Shown here piece by piece: positions 1 to 5,900 of a stretch of DNA of 8,938 nucleotides. The stretch spans positions 1-8,938 of the forward strand of contig JABJEE010000038.1 of NCBI GenBank assembly GCA_018665005.1, written 5' to 3'. Both the position numbers and the translations under genes were made by a program. Each line of letters opens with the position of its first letter. Position 1 is the stretch's first letter. The DNA comes from Flavobacteriales bacterium. GTDB lineage: Bacteria > Bacteroidota > Bacteroidia > Flavobacteriales_D > Crocinitomicaceae. The notes under the pieces were generated by a model. It ran no database searches. It saw only the letters and a list, made by a program, of their open reading frames with translations, and had not been told where the DNA came from.

Positions 1-279
1 AGCTGAACGCAAATGATTATCCCTTGAGTCATTTGCTGTATTAATGGAAGCTGCGTCTATAGATAATTCAATTTGAGCATTCAAAAATCCAGATCCATTC
101 GAAGTCATGTCTATCTCAAACTCCCTAAACTCGCCCACCGTAAAGGAAACTCCTTTGTGTAATACTTTAAAACCAAAATTGGAGTGCGTAATGTCCGGTT
201 TCCAATTTGATTCTTTTTGCCCCATTAGGATGGCACTATTTAAAATTAAAATCAGGCCAAATAATATTTCTTTTCTCAT
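1..279 (-). CDS. YceI-family exported protein, N-terminal part (cut by left window edge)
   Basis: Reading the minus strand from the ATG at 279-277 gives 93 codons that stay open to base 1, so only the N-terminal part is present. Residues 1-20 are a signal peptide (MRKEILFG, a hydrophobic stretch, then LMGQ). The mature part starts with W-K-P-D-I-T-H-S-N-F-G-F-K-V-L-H, the typical first strand of YceI, followed by VGEFREFE and then IDAASINTANDSRDNHLRS, the family's Ala-Ser-Ile-x-Thr...Arg-Asp-x-His-Leu block. YceI proteins are periplasmic or secreted lipocalin-like barrels that bind isoprenoid-type lipids; the ligand here is unknown. Family members are about 170-200 residues, so roughly half is missing. 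The leader is A-rich with no Shine-Dalgarno sequence. A TAAATTTG box and a palindrome lie upstream. Confidence 0.88.
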   Translation of the reverse strand, partial: MRKEILFGLILILNSAILMGQKESNWKPDITHSNFGFKVLHKGVSFTVGEFREFEIDMTSNGSGFLNAQIELSIDAASINTANDSRDNHLRSA

Positions 280-309
280 TAGTATCATTTTTTTGTTTTT
301 GTGTTTTAA

Positions 310-317
310 CAAATTTA
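310..317 (-). promoter_or_regulatory. Bacteroidota-type -7 box (TAAATTTG) for the YceI-family gene
   Basis: The minus strand reads TAAATTTG here, a perfect match to the TAnnTTTG -7 element used by the Bacteroidota housekeeping sigma factor. It lies 30 nt before the ATG at 279, which implies a leader of about 25 nt. No TTG/TTTG -33 element is present at the usual 19-23 nt spacing. That position is taken by the palindrome at 336-357. Confidence 0.5.
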
Positions 318-335
318 AGTTATTCGAAATTAATT

Positions 336-357
336 ATTCTTAATCTAAATTAAGAAT
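336..357. promoter_or_regulatory. Perfect 22-bp inverted repeat, candidate operator of the YceI-family gene
   Basis: The arms ATTCTTAAT and ATTAAGAAT are exact reverse complements, 9 bp each, separated by CTAA. Taking the -7 box at 310-317 and a start near 304, the palindrome covers about -32 to -53, centred near -42. That is the classical position for an activator contacting RNA polymerase, or for a repressor blocking the -33 contact. The regulator is unknown. The high A+T content makes chance palindromes more likely, so this is moderate evidence only. Confidence 0.4.
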
Positions 358-535
358 GGATCTTCTCAATTTCAATTTTAAGAATTTTTTCAAATCTATT
401 AAGTATCATTTCATGAATCATGCCAACTTATGTTAAATAAATGTTAACGGGTGTAATGAATTTAATCCTGTTGCGTTAGGTAAATAACGAGTCGATAAAT
501 GACGAGTTGTTTTCATATTTAGTAGTTTAGGTTAT

Positions 536-568
536 AAAAGGGGGCGAAGGCCCTCTTTTTTTGTTTTT
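536..568 (+). terminator. Strong intrinsic terminator with no plus-strand gene upstream
   Basis: AAAAGGGGGC (536-545) pairs with GCCCTCTTTT (550-559) around a GAAG tetraloop. This gives ten pairs including one G-U, and the hairpin runs into seven T, a G and five T. The T-rich side is on the plus strand, while the minus-strand exit has only four T, so termination is mainly rightward. The nearest upstream gene, the YceI-family gene, points away from it, and the apparent cysS promoter lies downstream. It must therefore end an unannotated transcript or insulate cysS. Confidence 0.75.
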
Positions 569-569
569 A

Positions 570-603
570 TTGGGACTATTCTATTGAGGTTTTTCTACAT
601 TTG
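570..603 (+). promoter_or_regulatory. Probable cysS promoter (TTG ... TACATTTG)
   Basis: TACATTTG at 596-603 matches TAnnTTTG exactly, with a TTG at 570-572 and 23 nt between them, at the long end of the usual spacing. It lies 20 nt before the cysS ATG, predicting a very short leader of about 14 nt. It is just downstream of the terminator, so cysS should be insulated from upstream transcription. Confidence 0.5.
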
Positions 604-623
604 CTATTACTTCAGCCAACAAA

Positions 624-2093
624 ATGAATAACTCTAACAAAAAGCAGCTTTTTATATTCAATACTTTATCAGGAAATAAAGAAGCATTCGTACCCATACA
701 TAATGACATGGTTGGAATGTATGTCTGTGGGCCGACTCTATATAGCGAACCGCACATGGGGAACATGAGGACATTCATCAATTTTGATCTTATTTATCGT
801 TTTCTGCTTCATTCCGGATATCAGGTTAAATACGTACGAAATATTACTGATGCAGGACACATAACAAACAGCGCCGGAGAACAGGAAGACAGCATTGGAA
901 AAGCCGCAAGAATGGAGCAGGTTCAGCCTTTGGAAATAGTCTACAAATACAATTTAAAGTTTCAAGAATTAAATCAAACTTATAATTTATTACCTCCATC
1001 TATTGAGCCTACAGCCACTGGTCATATTCAAGAACAAATTGAAATCATCGAGAAGATCATTGAAAATGGATTTGCATATGTCAAAAATGGCTCCGTTTAC
1101 TTTGATGTAAAAAGCTATATGCAATCTTATAAATATGGAGAGCTGAGTGGAAGAAAGGTCGATGAATTAGAAAATGAGACTCGAGCGCTTAATGCGCAGG
1201 AGGAGAAAAGGTTTTTTGCAGATTTCGCTTTATGGAAAAAAGCACAAGACAATGATATGCAAAGATGGAGGTCCCCTTGGGGAGATGGCAATCCAGGTTG
1301 GCATATTGAATGTACTGCTATGAGTACCAAATATCTGGGTGAAACTTTTGATATTCACGGTGGAGGATTGGACCTCAAATTCCCACATCACGAAGATGAA
1401 ATTGCTCAAAGCTGTGGAGCAACAGGAAAATCTCCAGCAAACTTCTGGATGCATGCAAATATGCTCAATGTTAATGGAAAAAAAATGAGCAAATCATTGG
1501 GGAACTTTTTCCTTCCCAAAGAAATTGTTGAAGGTACAAGCGAATTGTTTTCAAAAGCTTACTCGCCACAAGTCATTCGTTTTTTTATGATGCAATCACA
1601 TTACAGAAGCACACTTGACCTAACTGAAGACGCTTTAAACGCTGCCGAAAAGGGATTCGAAAGATTAACGGAAGCGATTTCGCTCCTTGAAAGCATCCAT
1701 GTTGGTGATACCTCATCCTTTAGCATTCCCCTTTGTATTCAAGGGTTTTATGATGCAATGAACGATGATTTTAACGCGCCTATTCTAGTTGCAAATTTAT
1801 TTGATGCAGTAAAAAAAATAAATCTGATAAAGGACAATAAGGAAACCATAAATGCTGGGGACAAAGATTTCCTTTTAAGTGAAATGAAGTGTTTTGTGCA
1901 TGATGTTCTTGGTTTACAATTCAGTTCTGATTCTGGTGATGATCGATTAAGCCCCGTAATGGACTTGGTTCTCGAATTAAGACAAAAGGCAAGAACAAAT
2001 AAAGACTGGGACACCTCTGATTTGATTCGTGATGGATTAAAAAATGCAGGCATCGAGGTTAAGGATGGCAAAGAGTCAACAAGCTGGAAGTAA
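624..2093 (+). CDS. cysS: Cysteinyl-tRNA synthetase
   Basis: This cytoplasmic class I enzyme charges tRNA-Cys with cysteine using ATP. The 489-residue length is normal for bacterial CysRS. The catalytic site begins with VCGPTLYSEPHMGNMRTF (residues 34-51), where HMGN at 44-47 replaces HIGH. This is consistent with the HLGNVR-type signature I know from Bacteroidota CysRS. The Zn2+ ligands that select cysteine are visible as Cys35, Cys230 (in WHIECTAMS), His255 and Glu259 (in FPHHEDEIAQS). The KMSKS loop is intact at 287-291 (GKKMSKSLGN). The C-terminal part, from about residue 325, is the helical and anticodon-binding region and contains the expected DDFNAP segment at 381-386. The ATG at 624 is chosen because the usual Bacteroidota N-terminus (short polar stretch, then LFIFNTLSGNKE) starts just after it and a promoter box lies 20 nt upstream. 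The gene appears intact. Confidence 0.97.
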   Translation: MNNSNKKQLFIFNTLSGNKEAFVPIHNDMVGMYVCGPTLYSEPHMGNMRTFINFDLIYRFLLHSGYQVKYVRNITDAGHITNSAGEQEDSIGKAARMEQVQPLEIVYKYNLKFQELNQTYNLLPPSIEPTATGHIQEQIEIIEKIIENGFAYVKNGSVYFDVKSYMQSYKYGELSGRKVDELENETRALNAQEEKRFFADFALWKKAQDNDMQRWRSPWGDGNPGWHIECTAMSTKYLGETFDIHGGGLDLKFPHHEDEIAQSCGATGKSPANFWMHANMLNVNGKKMSKSLGNFFLPKEIVEGTSELFSKAYSPQVIRFFMMQSHYRSTLDLTEDALNAAEKGFERLTEAISLLESIHVGDTSSFSIPLCIQGFYDAMNDDFNAPILVANLFDAVKKINLIKDNKETINAGDKDFLLSEMKCFVHDVLGLQFSSDSGDDRLSPVMDLVLELRQKARTNKDWDTSDLIRDGLKNAGIEVKDGKESTSWK

Positions 2094-2116
2094 GCATTTT
2101 TTTACATTTAATTCTG

Positions 2117-2124
2117 TATATTTG
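2117..2124 (+). promoter_or_regulatory. -7 box (TATATTTG) for the UPF0173 hydrolase gene
   Basis: TATATTTG matches TAnnTTTG exactly and sits 17 nt before the ATG at 2142, giving a predicted leader of about 12 nt. The spacing to the start codon is almost the same as for cysS. No clear -33 TTG is seen because the upstream bases are a T-rich run after the cysS stop. The hydrolase gene therefore probably has its own promoter, though read-through from cysS across 48 nt is possible. Confidence 0.45.
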
Positions 2125-2141
2125 AGTAAAGACTATTACTT

Positions 2142-2822
2142 ATGAACGTAACCTATTATGGCCATAACACATTTCTCGTAGAATTTGGTGGCAAGAAGCT
2201 CTTATTTGATCCTTTTATATCAGGAAACGGTCTAGCAGCGCACATAGATGTAAACACTATTGAAGCGGATTACATATTGCTTTCTCACGGCCATCAAGAT
2301 CATATTCTAGATGCTGAATCCATTGCGAAACGATGTGACGCAACGATAATTTCAAATTTTGAAATCATATCATGGTACGAACCCAAAGGGGTCAAAGGTC
2401 ACCCCATGAATCATGGAGGTAAACATACATTTGACTTCGGTACCGTTAAATATGTAAGTGCTATTCATTCGTCGGTTCTTCCTGACGGAACTTATGGTGG
2501 TAACCCTGGGGGATTTGTTATTTGGAATGACACCAACTGTTTCTATATGGCATGCGACACTGCACTTACCTATGATATGAAACTCATTCCCTTGATGTGT
2601 CCAAAATTGGATTGGGCCGCGTTACCAATGGGGGATAATTTCACTATGGGTTTAGAGGAGGCCGTAATGTCTACGAGTTTTATTGAATGTAAAAACATTA
2701 TCGGGTGTCACTATGATACATTTCCGATCATTGAAATGAATAAAGATGATGCTCGATCGGCTTTCGAATCAAAAGGAATACAAATTCATCTACCAGAAAT
2801 TGGGGAGTCCATTGACATCTAA
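2142..2822 (+). CDS. UPF0173 metal-dependent hydrolase (YtkL-like, metallo-beta-lactamase superfamily)
   Basis: The 226-residue protein matches the UPF0173/YtkL family in length and in motif order: VTYYGHNTFLVEF, then KLLFDPFISGN, then the metal site SHGHQDH (His49, His51, Asp53, His54), NHGG, SAIHSS (His109), YGGNPGGFVI, DTALTYDMKLI (Asp139), LPMGDNFTMG and GCHYDTFP (His190). These residues give a two-metal centre of metallo-beta-lactamase type. No signal peptide is seen, so it should be cytoplasmic. The physiological substrate of the family is not established; some superfamily relatives act on N-acyl or phosphoester bonds, so no reaction is assigned. One deviation from the pattern I remember is ACDT at 137-140, where the family usually has AGDT; the metal ligand Asp139 is kept. 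It lies 48 nt after cysS with its own TAnnTTTG box. Confidence 0.93.
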   Translation: MNVTYYGHNTFLVEFGGKKLLFDPFISGNGLAAHIDVNTIEADYILLSHGHQDHILDAESIAKRCDATIISNFEIISWYEPKGVKGHPMNHGGKHTFDFGTVKYVSAIHSSVLPDGTYGGNPGGFVIWNDTNCFYMACDTALTYDMKLIPLMCPKLDWAALPMGDNFTMGLEEAVMSTSFIECKNIIGCHYDTFPIIEMNKDDARSAFESKGIQIHLPEIGESIDI

Positions 2823-2870
2823 TCTTGATGTCTTTTGCGTAAAATGGGCGAAAATCATTAAAAAAGACAC

Positions 2871-2899
2871 GTTTTTACTGTAAAAACCCTCTTTTTTTT
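2871..2899 (+). terminator. Weak AT-stem terminator after the UPF0173 hydrolase gene
   Basis: GTTTTTAC (2871-2878) and GTAAAAAC (2880-2887) are exact reverse complements around one T; realistically six pairs close a five-base loop. Four bases later there is a run of eight T. The stem is A-T rich and the T run is slightly displaced, so efficiency is doubtful. It lies 48 nt after the hydrolase stop in a convergent gap (2823-3043), where I see no clear minus-strand terminator for the gene ending at 3044. Confidence 0.35.
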
Positions 2900-3043
2900 G
2901 ATAAACTAGCAAAAAAAGGAAATTTATATTCAGACCTTCTTGTGTTTCACTATTTTTTTTTAAAATCTACTAAAATCATTGAAAATGAGCCAAAAAAGTC
3001 CATTTTATACGGATTATTGAGTTTTTTTTCGGATTTTAAACGA

Positions 3044-4264
3044 TTATCTTTTAATCCATTTTAAGGTATCCAAAACACATTGACTTAATAGTATTTCAAC
3101 TTTGTAAATCCCTTCAGCCAAATTGATGTTAATGCTCTTTTTTTCTGTATTGTCATGATTTTCAATATGAACAAGTCGCCCCATGGCATCATAAATTTTA
3201 ATACAATCATATGCCTGTCCAAAGCTTTTTATATAGAATTGGTCTGCAGAAGGATTTGGATAAAGCTCAAAAGGTCTTTTAATTAAAACCTCATTAAGTC
3301 CGTTTGTTCCACTGACCAAAACAGGAACGTATTGAATGTCCTCACTAGTGAGTGTGTTCATATTTACATATGATATCTCTATTGAATCAATTAAGTCAAC
3401 AATAGGTTCGATTAAAACCCCATAGCGTTCACCTGGGCTAATCCATAAGGTGTCGGAAATTTCGGGATTTACAATGGGTCTCCCGTCCGTACTAATGATC
3501 TTTGCATTGAGCTCCTCTGGAAAGGTCACTCTATTAGCCAGGTAGCCAATATTAGCCATTCTCAAAAAAGAGACCTCCTCCTTTGCGGTTTGCAAAGCAA
3601 TATCTGGTTCTAATAGTTGTTGCTCACTTTGTCCATTAACAAGAAAATAGCTCGGGTGATATTCTGGTATAGAAACCTCATGAATAGTTTGGGTTGTATC
3701 ATGGTCGTGCTCCATAACTGAATCTTCATGCCATAATGGATCTATCTCTGACATGGTGTAGAGCTTATCCTGGCTATAGGGATGTCCTCCATCCCATGTT
3801 ATGTTGCTTCCATCAGCAGGTTTAACAATAAAAACTCCATACATCCCTGCCTGAACGTGAATCGTTGAAACGACATGGCAATGATAAAAGTAAGTGCCGG
3901 GATGGGGTGCGACAAAATAATAATAACCATGCTCCATATGATGAACCTCGAAAGACAAATGCGGAACTCCATCATTTTCTTGATTGACATCTAATCCATG
4001 TAAGTGGATGGTGTGTGGGGCTCCTTGAGACACGTTAAACAAATCCAAGACCACACTATCTCCTTCATTTGCATACAAGGTGGGTCCAGGAATCGAGGGT
4101 TGTTCACTAAAGCTCTGCGCAAACCCAAAAGTGCGTAAAACTATACCATCATGCATCTCTTTTTCACCTAAATTTCTTGCAATGAGCTGGTGATTCACCA
4201 TTTGCTGTCCAACGGATACAAATGAGCTCATTAAAAAAAAATATAAAACTATTCTTCTCGTCAT
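3044..4264 (-). CDS. Secreted multicopper oxidase-like protein with type-1 copper site and T9SS sorting tail
   Basis: This 406-residue protein starts with a signal peptide (residues 1-20, ending in FVSVGQ). The first cupredoxin domain (about 35-150) has H84-x2-H87-L-H89 followed by G-L-D...DGVPH, then GTYFYHCHV (H128, C129, H130), H136 and M141 before GMYGVFIV. This is a full type-1 set (H84, C129, H136, M141) with trinuclear-type histidines on either side of the Cys. The second domain (about 205-320) resembles the middle, non-copper domain of multicopper oxidases (YFLVNG, IISTDGRPIVNP, WISPGERYGVLIEP). A His-rich linker (179-203, with MEHDHD) joins the two. Residues 333-406 (ELYPNPSADQF ... 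LAEGIYKVEI) are a type A T9SS sorting domain, so export across the outer membrane is expected. The usual C-terminal copper domain is missing; its motifs are in the upstream gene, whose stop overlaps this start as TAATG. The substrate cannot be told. Confidence 0.88.
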   Translation of the reverse strand: MTRRIVLYFFLMSSFVSVGQQMVNHQLIARNLGEKEMHDGIVLRTFGFAQSFSEQPSIPGPTLYANEGDSVVLDLFNVSQGAPHTIHLHGLDVNQENDGVPHLSFEVHHMEHGYYYFVAPHPGTYFYHCHVVSTIHVQAGMYGVFIVKPADGSNITWDGGHPYSQDKLYTMSEIDPLWHEDSVMEHDHDTTQTIHEVSIPEYHPSYFLVNGQSEQQLLEPDIALQTAKEEVSFLRMANIGYLANRVTFPEELNAKIISTDGRPIVNPEISDTLWISPGERYGVLIEPIVDLIDSIEISYVNMNTLTSEDIQYVPVLVSGTNGLNEVLIKRPFELYPNPSADQFYIKSFGQAYDCIKIYDAMGRLVHIENHDNTEKKSININLAEGIYKVEILLSQCVLDTLKWIKR

Positions 4265-5130
4265 TATGGCTCAATTAGCATAGTTAAAAACATCCCGTTC
4301 GGATATATATTTGCCCCCGTAACTGCAATTAAATTGTGGTCATGCACAGGGTATTCTCCTGGCTGATGGGGAACCAACTCTAAAGTCAAAACCTCCATAG
4401 GGTTAATCGGGAAAGTATCTTTTATTCGCCCCTCATGGCCCGGGTGTGCTGAGGATTGCTCTACTTTTAGGTGGTACCCATGAAAATGGATAGAATGAAT
4501 TGCATTCCCTGTATTTGCGATATGAATGTGTATGGTGTCCCCAACATTCCCAACAATCCTTGCTGAAGAATCCCCAGTAATATCTGGGTTATGATTTCCG
4601 TTGATTAAAAAGAATTTCGGGTTGTATTCCGCACTTAGCTGATTGTTCGAAGAGATTTCATTAATCCAGAGCGTGTCTAGCTCTTTTAAATTCCAATAAA
4701 ATGAAGCTGAACTGTTATTTCTAAAAACAATCATTCCTGCAAGACCTAAGATTTTATTATTTGGATAATTCTCTGAATCATGATAGATAAAGGTTCCTGA
4801 AGCTGCTGAATGAATAGACACAGTTTCATTCATGCCAGGAGAAATTAATCCTGATGTAACACCTAATTCAATGCTGCTGATTCGATGAGGACTTATATCA
4901 TTATTGAAAATCGTTAAAGAAACAGTGTCTGAAATGGAATACGACAAAATAGCATTTCTTTTGTCAAAAACATTTGATGAATTGAAGCACTTGTAGGGCA
5001 AACTGCTTCCATTGAATGTTTGAAGCGTCCCTGAGTTGATGTAAATGGTGTCAGATATTTGTCCTGAAAAAGAATTAAAGGCTGTTGTAATACAAAGAAA
5101 TAAAATTGCACTTTCTTTCAAAAAGACCAT
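4264..5130 (-). CDS. Exported multicopper oxidase-like partner subunit lacking the type-1 Cys
   Basis: The start is placed at 5130 (288 residues). The N-terminus MVFLKESAILFL...FSGQ is then a signal peptide, and 35 nt separate it from the preceding gene. A longer start at 5202 would add 24 non-signal residues and overlap that gene by 37 nt. The first cupredoxin domain (about 35-140) keeps the fold pattern (SPGMNE, GTFIYHD, LGLAGMIVF) but has lost the His pairs (PHRI, YHDSE). The second (about 170-288) has FFLINGN, then H212-x2-H215-F-H217-GYH, DTFPINP, and PGEYPVHDHN with H263-D264-H265. Asp264 stands where type-1 domains have Cys, and no His/Met ligand pair follows in register. This domain can supply trinuclear-type histidines but no type-1 copper. 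There is no T9SS tail: the protein stops right after the domain (MLIEP). The downstream gene starts on its stop codon (TAATG), indicating translational coupling and probable assembly of the two products. Confidence 0.83.
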   Translation of the reverse strand: MVFLKESAILFLCITTAFNSFSGQISDTIYINSGTLQTFNGSSLPYKCFNSSNVFDKRNAILSYSISDTVSLTIFNNDISPHRISSIELGVTSGLISPGMNETVSIHSAASGTFIYHDSENYPNNKILGLAGMIVFRNNSSASFYWNLKELDTLWINEISSNNQLSAEYNPKFFLINGNHNPDITGDSSARIVGNVGDTIHIHIANTGNAIHSIHFHGYHLKVEQSSAHPGHEGRIKDTFPINPMEVLTLELVPHQPGEYPVHDHNLIAVTGANIYPNGMFLTMLIEP

Positions 5131-5165
5131 TGAAATAAATTTATCAAATGGTTTAATCAAATAAC

Positions 5166-5867
5166 TCACTGAATGGATTTTACAATGGTTCTGATTACGC
5201 ACTCTCCCGATGAATTCGTGATTTTTGCAAAATAGACTCCATCATGCAAGTTTATTAAATCGATTTCAGCAGTCGATCCATCGTTTTCCCAAATAGAGAC
5301 AAGCTGTCCATTCATCGTCAAAATCTCAACTTTTCCTGCCTGGCTAAAGTTGGTAAAATTAATATATCGATTAGCCGGATTAGGAAACACCTCAATATTA
5401 CTTAGGCTATTTTCAATAATACTACTGGATGGATTTGTCCAAGTAAGATGCATAGATATCGTATCCCCAAATGCTGGATTTCCTGACTCATAAACATAGA
5501 AGCTAATATCCCCCTCACCATAAAAAGTGGATGCAGTGATATTTAGTTTTAAGAATGCTGTTACTCCATCTAAAGCTTCTTGTTCTGTTATTGCACTCAT
5601 GGTTCCCTCTCCAGGTACACCAACATAACAACCTCCCAAGTCGCAAAGAGAATAAGACCATTCTTCTGGCAATGTGTTTTCGATAAGAGACCATTGGAAT
5701 TGTATCGGACTCAGGTCCGTTGTAATGAGTGAAATTCCATGTGAAGAGTAATTTTCTTCTTGAATGTCCTCATCAATATGCTGAGCGGGGTTGAAGGTAA
5801 AGTTTTGGGCAATCGAAGAAAACCCTAAAAAAGTAATGATTGAAAGTAAAAAATAAGAATGCCTCAT
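5166..5867 (-). CDS. Small T9SS-sorted secreted protein with CDLGGC motif
   Basis: The start is placed at 5867 (233 residues), because MRHSYFLLSIITFLGFSSIAQ is then a clean signal peptide; a start at 5888 would add seven residues before it. Residues 22-145 form a beta-rich domain with PEEWSYSLCDLGGCYVGVP, where Cys75 and Cys80 could form a small disulfide loop. The W-S-x2-x-C-D-x3-C-Y pattern looks familiar from other Bacteroidota secreted proteins with sorting tails, but I cannot name a function for it. Residues 157-233 (IEVFPNPANRYINF ... LHDGVYFAKI) are a type A T9SS C-terminal sorting domain, so the mature protein is expected on the cell surface or outside. It lies 33 nt after the DUF4197 gene and 35 nt before the oxidase pair, which suggests one transcript and a possible accessory role for the oxidase. 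No metal-binding motif is evident. Confidence 0.75.
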   Translation of the reverse strand: MRHSYFLLSIITFLGFSSIAQNFTFNPAQHIDEDIQEENYSSHGISLITTDLSPIQFQWSLIENTLPEEWSYSLCDLGGCYVGVPGEGTMSAITEQEALDGVTAFLKLNITASTFYGEGDISFYVYESGNPAFGDTISMHLTWTNPSSSIIENSLSNIEVFPNPANRYINFTNFSQAGKVEILTMNGQLVSIWENDGSTAEIDLINLHDGVYFAKITNSSGECVIRTIVKSIQ

Positions 5868-5900
5868 TGGAATCAGTTTAGAAACCAAAGTTAAAGCTTT

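Larger units (their letters stand above)
280..623. other. Divergent intergenic region between the YceI-family gene and cysS
   Basis: This 344-base gap holds the minus-strand promoter and palindrome of the YceI-family gene (310-357), an orphan plus-strand terminator (536-568) and the cysS promoter (570-603). I see no coding sequence and no tRNA-like cloverleaf. Between 360 and 535 the sequence is AT-rich with short word repetitions (ATGTTAA twice at 429-446, ACGAGT twice at 488-506). The terminator implies that a plus-strand transcript ends here with no gene to account for it. Confidence 0.5.

Noticed and set aside
107..343. Open frame of 78 codons on the plus strand
   Set aside because: It lies antisense to the YceI-family coding sequence, runs into the A/T-rich leader and shows no protein-like pattern; the minus-strand frame has clear family motifs.
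2960..3040. Direct repeat CGGATT around a T8 run as a minus-strand terminator
   Set aside because: The copies are in direct, not inverted, orientation, so no hairpin forms.
4914..5111. Minus-strand frame of 65 codons inside the oxidase partner gene
   Set aside because: Out of frame with a well-supported cupredoxin protein; a shadow frame. The same applies to the frames at 3799-3990, 6202-6396 and 7805-8062, and to those antisense to cysS.
3044..5130. A single oxidase gene broken by a frameshift
   Set aside because: The upstream protein ends with a complete domain, the downstream one has its own signal peptide, and the domain order is reversed relative to a normal fused oxidase, so two genuine genes fit better.
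5131..5202. Longer start for the oxidase partner at 5202
   Set aside because: It would put 24 non-signal residues before a good signal peptide and overlap the preceding gene by 37 nt.
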